Origin: Laguncularia racemosa
Taxonomy: Eukaryota > Streptophyta > Magnoliopsida > Myrtales > Combretaceae
Reading direction: 5' to 3'
DNA: 64,000 bases
NCBI GenBank assembly: GCA_037954665.1
Contig: JBBMOL010000012.1
Location: 6,076,001 to 6,140,000 of the forward strand
Each line of letters begins with the position of its first letter. Positions within the stretch are counted from its first letter, which is position 1. Position numbers and translations under genes: made by a program. The notes under the pieces are model-generated. The model searched no databases. It was not told where the DNA came from and saw nothing but the letters and a program-made list of their open reading frames with translations. This document shows, one piece after another, positions 35,223 to 45,789 of this stretch.

Positions 35223-35558
35223 CACATGTATCAGTTTGCTTTCATTAATGGACGATTCTTTTTTCATTATCAAGTGTTTCGGTTACTATTGTTCGGCTCA
35301 ATTGCTTGGCTTCTCGAACACGGCTCATAAATTACTATATAAAATACTCATATATTGGCTTCATGGCATTTATAAAATTTTATGGCGACAAAGAATGATA
35401 ATGTTGGGAGATATTAGTTAATGAACTGCATCATTCATAAATTTCATTTACACTAACGCATTCCTTCTCTAATAATCTAATAAAGAAAAAAGAAAAGAAA
35501 AAGAAAAAAAGAAGAAAAAAAAAATGGTCTTATGTCCCTTCATATCCAGATTTCCTGA
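35223..35558 (-). other. 3' flank of the H+-ATPase gene
   Basis: Contains the 3' UTR of the proton-pump gene and a purine-rich AAGAAAAAG stretch at 35486-35523. No canonical AATAAA is seen on the minus strand; the polyA site is unresolved. Confidence 0.5.
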
Positions 35559-38500
35559 CTATACTGTGTAGTGTTGTTGAATGGTTTCTATGTCCAATCC
35601 CTTCAGCTTCACTACTGAGTCCACATGTCCCTTGAGTGTACGCAACTCTCTTAGCCTGCAAAACCAAAACAGGCATTAAACTAAGTATCCTAATTCAAAA
35701 TCTAGTTACATTATTACATTATAAAATCAGTAAGTCTACAGCATTTATATATTAGGACGCCTGAGTCTAGCTGTAGTTAAGAATCAAGCCAACAGAAGAT
35801 GATTGATTAATTCACCGCCTTGGTCTTGGATTTGAGATATGGCAAGTAACCTTCTCTGGTAGTTTAGAATTAATTTCTCAAGGAAAACGCAAGGATGGCT
35901 TTCTCATTAGCTGAAAGATGCGTGTTACCTAGCAACGTCAGCGCGTTTCTTGGCTTGCTCAGCAATCTCAGAAAGTTCCCTATAGTTGTTGTGTTCGTTG
36001 AATACAGCGTCTGGAGTCTGGAGTCCGTGCATTGTGCGTTGAGCATGAACCCATTGAGCTTCCCTCGCTCCCTTTCCGTAGTCCTTCTTGGAGGTGAAAG
36101 CAGTCTAGAAAACGATGAAAAATGCAACAGGTTACGAGACATTGCAAGGAATCATGAAATCAAGAGCATTCTATGCAACTGAATATGATCAAAAACCTTG
36201 TTCTCCAATAGATTATCCCAGGCCTTGCCACTCAATGTGTAACGGATGATGAACTTGAGGATGTCAAGAGGGATGTAAGTAATGAGACTGAAAAGCCAGA
36301 TTGCTCCTGCCCATCCCCAACCGATACCTTGGATTCTTGCAAAGCCCCAGCTAGCATAAACAGCAATAGTCGTAGCGACCTTCATGGGAAAGACCCTCAT
36401 TAGCTATAGGATTTAAGGGGGGGGGGGGGGGGAAAGGGAAAGAGGATAGATAATTGGTACAGGAAAATGGTTAGATAATCCTTACAAGCTGTGCAGCAAT
36501 GAAGGCACCAATAAGCAAGAGGCCAGGGAGTTCCGCATATGACCAGCTCCTTGATCGGGTCACGAAAATAAGTGCCTGACTAATTATGCTAACTTGAAGG
36601 TATAGAGCAGCTGTAAGCTCATCTGTATTAGTTCTAAGAGACCTCACACCAAAAGTATCCTACAAGCAAGTTATAATTTATTGTTAGCCGCTTATTACTG
36701 AAATCCTCTTCCTGTGGCAACAGCCTTTAGGGAAAAAAAAGAAAGTTGGATAAGGCTGTTAACTTACCGAGAAGAAATCAGTGTCATGTACAAGCCAGAA
36801 GAAAAGAACAGTGATGAGAGCAAGATATGTTCCAATGACAATTCCGGTAGCGAAGATTTCCCTAAGCTTCCATGAGTCAGGAACTGGGGATGGCTTCACC
36901 CTATCCTTGGAGATGGTCATGATGGTTCCATCGTTTAAGATGGCAATGATAAGGACCATGAAAGGCGAGAAATCAAACTTCCAGATGAGTGCAACAAGTA
37001 GGAAACCTAGCACAATACGGATTGTGATGGAGACGGCATAGATGGTGTAGTTCTTCATTCTCTGGAAGATCGCTCTGCTTGTTAGAACGGCACTCACAAT
37101 GACACTCAATCCTGGCTCAGTCAAGACGATGTCGGAAGCACTCCTGGCTGCATCAGTAGCATCTGCTACAGCAATACCAATATCGGCCTTCTTGAGTGCT
37201 GGGGCATCGTTGACACCATCACCAGTCATTCCACATATGTGCTTCTTCTCTTGCAACTTCTTCACAATTTCGTATTTATGTTCTGTATGCCACAATTTAC
37301 AAGTCATTCTCAAAATAAGTTCTATCGCATTGCGATAAATGCTTCATGCTTGTATTCTGCTGTATAAACAAAACATTATCATGTGGTATTTTCAATTACC
37401 CGGGAAGACTCCTGCAAATCCGTCTGCCTCCTCAATGAGCTTGTCAACGGGAATAGATGCAATTGACTCATCCTTGCTCTGGCCAAGGAGTGAGGAAGAT
37501 GGATACATGTTGGTTCCCATGCCTAGCCTACGACCGGTCTCCTTGGCAATGGCAAGTTGATCACCGGTGATCATCTTGACATTGACACCAAGATCAAGTG
37601 CCCGGCGAATGGTCTCTGCACTGTCATGCCTTGGAGGGTCAAAAAGAGACAAGACACCAACAAACTCCCATGGTTCTCCTGGACTCTCCTTCGTCTTCTC
37701 GAGAACAGTCTGTTTTCCATAAACAAATTGTGTTGAAAATTAAACTAAAATTGGAATCAAATGTATAGAAAACTTATGCGTATTCGTAATAGAAATCTTT
37801 AATTACCTGTCGGGCAACTGCCAAAGATCGAAGACCACGTTCGGCATAGTTAGCAATTATTCCATGGACCTTCTTGCTCATCTCATTATTGAGGTTGCAA
37901 AGATCTATTATCTGGTATATAGCAAGTACTTTAGAATTTTAGATATAAGTTTTAAATTAAGAAACTATCTTGGTGTATCCACCAACATAGATGATATCCA
38001 AGTGCAATCTAAATAATCCAAGCAGCAAGAATGACAATAGATCATAGGCATCAATTACCTGCTCTGGAGCACCTTTACTGCTTCTAAACCAGTTTCCGTT
38101 GCTGTCAATGTAGGTTATAGCAGTACGCTTGTCCACAGGATTGAAGGGAAAGAAGTGCACTTCTGTGATTCCTGCCCTAGCCTGTATGAGTTGCAGGCGA
38201 GTAAATCAATAAGTAGTCAATAAAACTTCATTTCTAAATAAACACAACAGTACCATAAGGCGTAATGGCTAAATCTTGTACCTCCTTAGGATCTGACAAC
38301 ATCCCGACGATTGATGCATCAATTGCATCCTGGTTTTCAACCCTAGATGCCCTGGCAGCTAGTAGCATTACCGTGTCCTTGTCCATGTCCTTGCCAAAGA
38401 CCTTTCAACCAGGAATCGCATTAAAGACGATTTAGAATATGATACAAGCCATGTCTTGCAATATTTTGAGCTGTGTAAGTAGCAATATTTCAGTAACTGA

Positions 38501-40661
38501 CCTCAATAAGGTTCTTGTCAACTGTCAGCTTGTTGAGGGTAAGAGTACCGGTCTTGTCACTGCACAAGACATCCATGCCGGCCATTTCCTCAATGGCGGT
38601 CATCCTCTTGGTGATGGCACCTTGCTCTGAAAGGCGATGAGACCCAATAGCCATGGTGACTGACAAAACTGTTGGCATGGCAATTGGAATACCTCCGATG
38701 AGGAGCACCAACAGGTTGTCAATCCCGTCTCTGTACTTCCTGTGCTGAATTGGGTACATGACTACGATCTCAATTAACATGCCTACCGCAATCGAACAGA
38801 TGCAGAAGTTACCAATGGCAGTCAACACCTGAAAAAATAGGGAGAAAATGTACGATTTCAGCTTGTGTTTTGAAAAAAGTTAGTTATATGGGATTGAATA
38901 ATGCCGTCAAGAATCACATAATTGACAGCACAAAAAAACTGATTTGAGTATTAACTAGAAGAACCAACAGAACTTGGTACCTTTTGGAAGTGTCCAACGT
39001 GGTCAGTGTTATCAACAAGGTGAGCAGCCTTGCCAAAGAAGGTATGGACACCAGTGGCAATAACAACAGCCTCTATCTCACCCTGTTTGCAGGTGGAGCC
39101 AGAGAACACCTCATCACCGGGATTCTTTGTCACGGGCAAAGATTCACCAGTGAGGGCAGACTGATCGATCTTTAGAGGATCACCTTCCAGAAGACGAGCA
39201 TCTGCTGGGACAATATCTCCCAACTTGATGCTAAGGACGTCTCCCGGAACAAGGATGGCAGCCTCTTGCTCGCTCCACTTACCATCTCTCAGTACCTGCA
39301 AATCATTTATCGAACACCATATCACTTGCAAGTTGTATCCTATAATATATGGAATAGAAAATAGGAAATGGGGCTATACCTTGGTCTTGGGAGCTAGACC
39401 AGCCATCAAAGCTGCTGCAGCATTTCCAGCATTGTTTTCCTCAATGAAACTAATGGTTGAGTTTATGATAAGCAGTGTGACAATTCCTACGAAGTCCTGC
39501 CAATCTGGAGGCTTTCCCTGCATTGTTTGTTAATTGAATTAGCGGATGAAGAATAAGGAATATAAATTTTCCTTCATGTATGTGTACTTGTCGTATTATT
39601 ATCGAGCTCAAGTAGATATTCTAGTTTCAAGGAGGATTTTACAAGTAATAGGTGAGTTCATTCCTAGTGCATTCATAAAAATAGAAACTTGTTATCTGAA
39701 AAGATTTAGAAATTGCATCTCAACACGCAGACGAGAGATATTCCTGTCGAAGACCATATTTATGGACTCAACCATGCGTTTTTAGCCTTTAAATTTGCAG
39801 GATTCACATAAAAATATGATGGTTGAGGCGCAAAATATATGGTCCATATAGATCAGGCTCGAGAAAAAACACTTGTGTAAGTTGGAGGAACGGAGGAAGA
39901 TAGATTAGGCATTACCCCTCCGTTGGCTAGAGCAATGGCCATAATGGCAGCAGCCTCCATGACCCATGATAGAGGGTTCCACATAAATCCTAAGAACTTG
40001 AGGATTTTGCTCTCCTGCTCCAATAGTACTAGTTAAGGTTAGTTTTTTTGTTTTTTTTCTTTCAAGCTTTGTCTTAGAATGACATTTAAGATTTTTGAAG
40101 TGAAAGAATTATAAGTGAATTGCCTTTTTCTCTTCAAGCTTGTTGGGGCCAAAGATGGAAAGCCTCTTTTGGCCTTCTTCTGTTGACAAACCTTCCCTCG
40201 TACATTTTAGCTGTGTAAACACTTCCTCCACAGGGATTTTTTCCTACACACGCACCAATAATTTGGGAATTTTTGTAACATTACTAGTGTGAAATTTGAA
40301 AATTGAAAATGGAAGAGACAACATAAATAAATAATTAAAAGTTGGCAGCACAAACAGTTATAATATAGCTATGCATGCATATTGGTACGTAAACTTGAAT
40401 CCACCTAGATTAGAATACTAATTATTTTATTCAAAACTAGGCATTGAATATTTAAGATATTTTATAAACACCCTCTTTTTATTTTTCTTGAAGATTTCAT
40501 AACGAGCAAAGTTTCAAATGTTATATGCAGCATGCATTTCTGGTCGAATATTATAACCATAATACAGATGCATGCAGCTAGGTATGTATGAATTTATATG
40601 TACTTACGAGGTCGACGGTCTCATTCTTGATCTCTTCCAAAGAAATATCTCCGCTGGCCAT
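35559..40661 (-). CDS. Plasma-membrane H+-ATPase (P3A type, AHA/PMA family), 15 exons, complete
   Basis: Pumps protons out of the cell using ATP. Exons on minus: 40661-40608, 40243-40124, 40014-39916, 39517-39380, 39295-38981, 38828-38502, 38401-38282, 38181-38059, 37911-37807, 37709-37400, 37282-36768, 36659-36486, 36379-36197, 36104-35929 and 35655-35559. They join without stops into 951 residues, the usual family length (about 950). Start MASGDISLEEIKNETVDL. Motifs: TGES at 186-189 (actuator), DKTGTLT with the phosphorylated Asp at 333, KGAPEQ (nucleotide site), TGDGVNDAP from 590, Arg659 and Asp688 of the membrane proton path. The C-terminal regulatory region ends QHYTV with penultimate Thr950, the 14-3-3 site. 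Introns are GT-AG except intron 2, which appears to start with GC. Gene looks functional; the isoform is not decided. Confidence 0.95.
36417..36432 (-). repeat. 16-base G run (C run in the transcript) in intron 12
   Basis: A homopolymer of 16 G on the plus strand lies 38 bases upstream of the exon 13 acceptor at 36380. Such runs are length-unstable and prone to assembly error. Confidence 0.7.
40122..40123 (-). promoter_or_regulatory. Probable GC splice donor of H+-ATPase intron 2
   Basis: Exon 2 ends GAGAAAAAG and the next bases are GCAATTC. No GT is available that keeps the conserved LEEKK/ESKILKF junction, and the acceptor at 40015 is a normal AG. Minor-class GC-AG introns occur in about one percent of plant introns. 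Confidence 0.65.
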
Positions 40662-40751
40662 GATGATCGGAGGACGGAATTAAAGAAGATGATCAAACAA
40701 TATAAGAAAGAAGAAAACACAAAGTGGGTGATTTCTCTCTTTCTCGAAGCT

Positions 40752-40760
40752 TTTATAAAG
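40752..40760 (-). promoter_or_regulatory. Possible TATA box of the H+-ATPase gene
   Basis: Minus-strand CTTTATAAAA about 91 bases upstream of the ATG. It would give a 5' UTR of roughly 60 bases. Another TATA-like stretch is at 40904-40912, so the start site is uncertain. Confidence 0.3.
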
Positions 40761-40761
40761 T

Positions 40762-41967
40762 TATTTTTTTATTTTTATTTTTTATTTCTCTCTAAACCTT
40801 TCTCTCTCCCATGGGTATGCAAACAGGACAGAGAAAGGCACAGCAAAACAGTACGTGATTTCTGTTCGTATTCTTACTGAGGACAAGAAGCTGCCTACTC
40901 ACCTTTTTATATTACAGGTAAAGAGAGAGAGATACAGAGAGAAATCTTATGGCGAGTTTGCTTTTTCCGTTGACCCCCTTTGTGGAGACCCAATGTCCGC
41001 GGGCATTTGGAGGACAAAAAAATTCTGGGAGCCCGGAGAGTCAAGCATATTTGTTAAATGTTCAACAGCCATTGAGAAATTTAAGGTTTCTCTCTTTTTT
41101 TTTTTCTTTTATTATCTGTGTCTAGCTCTAGTAGCCTCGCATAACGACATATGTATGTCTGGAAAAAAGGCCAGCAAATATCTTACTAGAAATGGCTGGA
41201 AATGATATTTGCAGCTTCAAGTGTACACACACGTATCCCTAGCGTTTGGTAACGCTATCCAGAGAAAGTTAGAAGGCTAGAGCAGTTTTCGCAAGACCAT
41301 TGTTGATTTTCTATAAAGGGTATATCGGGAATTAGAAGTCCTTGTTCGTAGTAGATTTCATGGAGACTTTAGTTGGTTACGAATGGAGTATAGTTTAGGA
41401 AGAGCACAATATAAAACGTACAATAAAATATGATCTCTTATACTATGTTTGGTATACATAATTTTATAAAATAGAAATTTTTTTTTCTAAACTTTTTTTA
41501 TTTTATTCAGTGATATTATTTTCATACTACATAATAAATGATATAGAATTTTTAAATTTTGTTGTATTTATATTGTGGACTAAATAGGTAATTAATACTT
41601 AATCTTAGTACATATTTTTAAAAATTATATAGGCTGTATATGACTATAACGATTAATTACACTAGATAAAATATCTACTTTGAAGGGTTTAAAAGAATGG
41701 ATGAAATATAAAACCATTGGTATATAATATAAAAGTAACCATGAAAATATCCAAATGTTTAATAAAACTAATAGCAAGCATTAAAACGATGCTTTATAAA
41801 TCTCCCCCTTTAGATAATTGCATTATCATCCATTATTTATTAATGTTCTATAATTGTAATTTATGTTTACAAAAGCAAATAGTATGATCAATATCTTCTT
41901 AGAGTTATACAACTAAATTAGATATAATCATGAGATGAAACACCAATAGAATAAACAATGCTCCAAT
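40762..41967. other. Upstream region of the H+-ATPase gene
   Basis: No second gene or element identified. Open frames at 40572-41205 on plus have no family resemblance. From 41400 on it is very AT-rich. Confidence 0.5.
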
Positions 41968-42867
41968 TAGGAGTAGGCAAAAAAACTTTTCGATTCGAAC
42001 CGATCCATAAATCAAACCAATCTAAACCAACATAGTAGTTTTTTTTTTTTAACAGTTTGGATTGGGTCCTCCTAAATGGATTATGATTTGGTTCAAGTGT
42101 GCAATTCGAGCCACACTTATTAATCTAAATAGAATTGTTTATTGAAAAAAAAAAAGAGCCCAACCCAACCTATTGTCTTAAGTCATGACTTAATCTTAGT
42201 TGTGGTTGACAATGATAGATAAGTGAGAGCATGAGACAAAGTGACAACAAAAAAAAAACCCTAAACCTAAAGTGTGCCTCTTCTTCCTTCCTCAATAGAA
42301 GAGTGAACACCTTGTAGGACATTAAGTAAAACACTTGAGACCTTTAATGCTCTAACTAATAGGTTCTTTTTTTTTTTTTATTCACTTATTGAATAGTGAT
42401 CACGTTTAGGGCATTTCGCAAAACATTTGTGAGCATGGCAAGGACACAAATATTGTATTTGTGTATTTTACTTAAATGATTTGAGTAGGTTTTCAAAGAA
42501 TATTTAAATTTAAATGTGCCTATTTTTTAAAAAAGTTGTTCTAGGAATTTAATAATATTAAAAAACTACTAAAGGAAGGACTATTTTAATTAAGTAATAT
42601 TGCAATGGACGATATATTTGTTGGTTTATGAAAAGGCAATAATTTACAGTAGGAATTACGTATTTTATAAGTACATAAATCTTCTAGATGATAATTTTGG
42701 TTTAATATGTAATTTGAACCAAACCAAAATATTATTTAATGGTTTTAAAAATTTTCTAATCCAAACCATATGGTATGATTTAGAATGGAAAAAAACCAAA
42801 CTGCAAATTATGGTTTGGTTTGATTTTTTTGCAAAAACCAAACCAATACGAACCATGCCCACCCCTA
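41968..42867. mobile_element. Non-autonomous hAT-type DNA transposon
   Basis: The ends are inverted repeats: TAGGAGTAGGCA at 41968 and the complement TAGGGGTGGGCA at 42867. The flanking 8-mers GCTCCAAT (41960-41967) and ACTCCAAT (42868-42875) agree in 7 of 8 positions, one transition. Subterminal TTTGGTTTGG and AACCAAACC repeats on opposite strands are typical of plant hAT miniature elements. It carries no transposase; the overlapping frames at 42600-42938 are not genes. Confidence 0.75.
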
Positions 42868-42950
42868 ACTCCAATGATACACTTGTGTTTAAGAGTACAA
42901 GCATGCACATATTAAGACAAGCCAAAATGAGAGATTAAATAATATAGACT

Positions 42951-43281
42951 CAATGAAATAATAAACAAGTAATTATAAAAATTAGATTGATAACATTTAT
43001 ATGCCAAAAACACTTTAAATGTGTATCACAAAATAAAGTAAGGTAAAGAGTAATTAGGATAGGAAACTAAATAAATAAATATATATGTATATGCACACCT
43101 ATACTTATGTAGGTATTAGTATGCTTGCTTAAAGTAAAATTATAAAAATTAAATTAATAACATTTATTTGTGAAAAATACTTTAAATATGTATCACAAAA
43201 TAAACAAGTAATTACAAAATATATATACAATGAAATAATAAACAAGTAATTGCAAAAATTAGATTAATAACATTTATATGT
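42951..43281. repeat. Three direct repeats of about 85 bp, the third split by element D
   Basis: Units share AAAAATTAGATTAATAACATTTATATG, then (C/G)AAAAATACTTTAAATATGTATCACAAAATAAA (copies at 42951-43037, 43131-43204, and 43228-43281 continued at 52202-52242). Confidence 0.7.
43277..43281 (+). repeat. Target-site duplication of gypsy D, left copy (TATGT)
   Basis: Exact repeat at 52202-52206. Confidence 0.88.
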
Positions 43282-45337
43282 TGTAATACCTGAAAATTTT
43301 ATTTATTGATTTATATAATATATATATTATCACATAGAGCTAAGGACGAGGATGGAATTTTAGAAAGTTTGAAGGGGCTATTTGGACATTTCATGACAAG
43401 GAGTATTTAATCCTAGATAACCTAACGTTCCTCCTTTTCATTCCCTTATAATAACATAGTAGACAAAACAAACTCTTTTAATAGGAACGCTAGAGACAAA
43501 AGGAAAAAAGGAGCGACCAAATTCCAAAGACAAAAGGTAAGGAATTCCATACGAATTTCAGTTTAGGATTGATGGAATTTGGAGTTTATGAGTGTCCTTT
43601 ATTCATACAAAACACGGAGTTTGAGAAAGAACGATAGGAGAATGAGAATCAATGACTTAAGGTTGCGATTTATGGATTTTTTTTATGTAAGTACAAAAAT
43701 CCTTATAATCTAGATGCAATTATATATTTTAGAGATATAATTGAGCTTAGGAATAGAGAGGATTGGATTTAGGAGAATTTAACATAAAAGAATTAGGGTT
43801 CGTGGAAATTGCCGAGGGTAACATGACTTATCAACATGATTGTGTTTCGACCGTATTGAATTCAAAAGGTACACCGAGATATACGCAACCTCCCAATACG
43901 GTTATGTTTAGATCATGTTGAGTGTAAAAGATACATAACCCTTAACACAGTCATGCTCTAGCCTATGTTGAGTAATACAGTCCTCAACATAGTCGTGTTA
44001 ACTAAAGTATAGCATAATGCTCTAGCCTATGTTGAGTAATACAGTCCTCAACATAGTCGTGTTAACTAAAGTATAGCATAATTATATATTTATTTAACTT
44101 TAAATTAAACTAATTTCCATGTAACCTAAATAGCTAGTAAGGCCCTAGAGAAATTAAATAAATAGGATTAAGAGAATTAAGAAATGATATTGATTTTAGA
44201 TTAAGTACTAAGAAGAACTTGTTATTTGTATAGATTTCCATTTAGATTAAGTTCAAGACTAGGAAGTGCTTAAGGCTAGGATTCAAGGTACAAATAACTT
44301 GTTTGTTATTCTATGTTTGCTTAAGTTAGTATATGTGTTGAAATTGATTAAGTTGAATGGTTTAACTTAAGTGTTTAAGTTGTATGTTGTATGTGCTTGG
44401 CTCAGCCTAGGGGCCCGTAGTGGTAAATCCCTCGGGAGCACCCCGATGATCCTTGTGTAACGCTATCCCTAGTAGAGTCGTGCCTGGAAATGATCTAGGT
44501 TAAATGTCGGTTTAAGAGGTTTAAGTGGACATAGGTGTGGGGCCTATAGTAGCAGTTCCCATCACTAAGCTTAAGGTTTAAGTGTACATGGGTGTAGGGC
44601 CCATAGTGACTGTTCCCATCACCAGGTTTAAGAGGTTTAAGTGTTCATAGGTGTATAGTCAGTAATGGCAATTCCCATCACTAGGTTTAAGTGTATATGG
44701 GTGTGGGGCCTGTAGTGGCGGTTCCCATCACCAAGTTTAAAGATTAAGGGTTTATGGGTGTGGGGTCCACAATGGAAGTTCCCATCACCAAATTATGTTC
44801 CGGTGTGTTAAGTTTGTTAAGGGGGTCATGAGTACCTTATTGCTGCTTGTAGACATAAATTGTCATATGAAATGATTGTTTGTATTTAAGTACTGCATAA
44901 TGTTTATGATACTTGTTTATGTTTGTTCATGCATATGTGTTTGTGTTATATATATTAGGCATTAGCTCATCATTTGGGAATCATTTTTAGATGCAGGTGT
45001 TGAGAGAGATGAGAACCTAAAAGATAACTTGGGTTTGAGTAAGCCATAGAGAAAGGAAGATGAAGAATTACATTATTATTGTGGTGATTAAGTTTTGGGA
45101 GAATTATGTTATTTACTGTAATAGACGGTATCTTTTGAGAATATTATTTTGGTGTTTAAAGACTTTCGCTGCATTAGATAATTGATATGAATTGTTTAAA
45201 TTTTGGGGATGTATGAAATGCTTTTATATAGGAGTTACGGGTTAAATGTATTAGAGTTGATTCAAAGCCTTATTGTGTTCTTGTGAGATAAGAATACCTA
45301 GTGGGTAGTAGTGCGGTTTGGGTTTTGGGGCGTTACA
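43282..45337 (+). repeat. 5' LTR of gypsy D
   Basis: Contains near-palindromic AACACGG..CGTGTT units (about 43820-44070), a 64-bp perfect tandem duplication absent from the 3' LTR (43953-44080), and about five 55-60-bp repeats of the form GTGGGGCCCATAGTGGCAGTTCCCATCACC (about 44520-44795). Confidence 0.9.
43953..44080 (+). repeat. Perfect 64-bp tandem duplication in the 5' LTR of D
   Basis: 43953-44016 and 44017-44080 are identical, starting ATGCTCTAGCCTATG and ending AGTATAGCATA. The 3' LTR has a single diverged copy (about 50946-51011). Confidence 0.85.
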
Positions 45338-45344
45338 ACTTAGG

Positions 45345-45356
45345 TGGAATCAGAGC
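45345..45356 (+). promoter_or_regulatory. Primer binding site of gypsy D
   Basis: TGGAATCAGAGC, one mismatch from the tRNA-iMet complement, 7 bases after the LTR. Confidence 0.82.
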
Positions 45357-45789
45357 TTTAGGTTTATGATCTTTAGAAACTTAAGTTTGAATCTATAGAA
45401 AATAGGTTTATGATTCTTATGACCTAAGTTTTGATCTATAGAGCATAGAATATTGATCCTGAAGAATTTAAGTAATGATCTTTAGAACTAAGTGACGATC
45501 AATAGTCATAAGTTTTAAACTAGTAGAGCATAAGATATGATCTTTAGAGGAGTTAAGCACTAGATCCATAAGATAGTGAGGTTTGAAGAGAGTAGGTAAA
45601 ATGTGAGACGTTTACTTAATTATATAATTATTTTCTTGTATTATTACTTTACTTGTACTCATCTAACTGCTAAGTTATATATATGAGTAGGCTTATGTAT
45701 AGTGGTATATGTGTATATACTTACACACTACGAAACTAACCATGACTGATATTAACATAAGTAGATCCAGTTGTCTCTTCTTAAATAGA

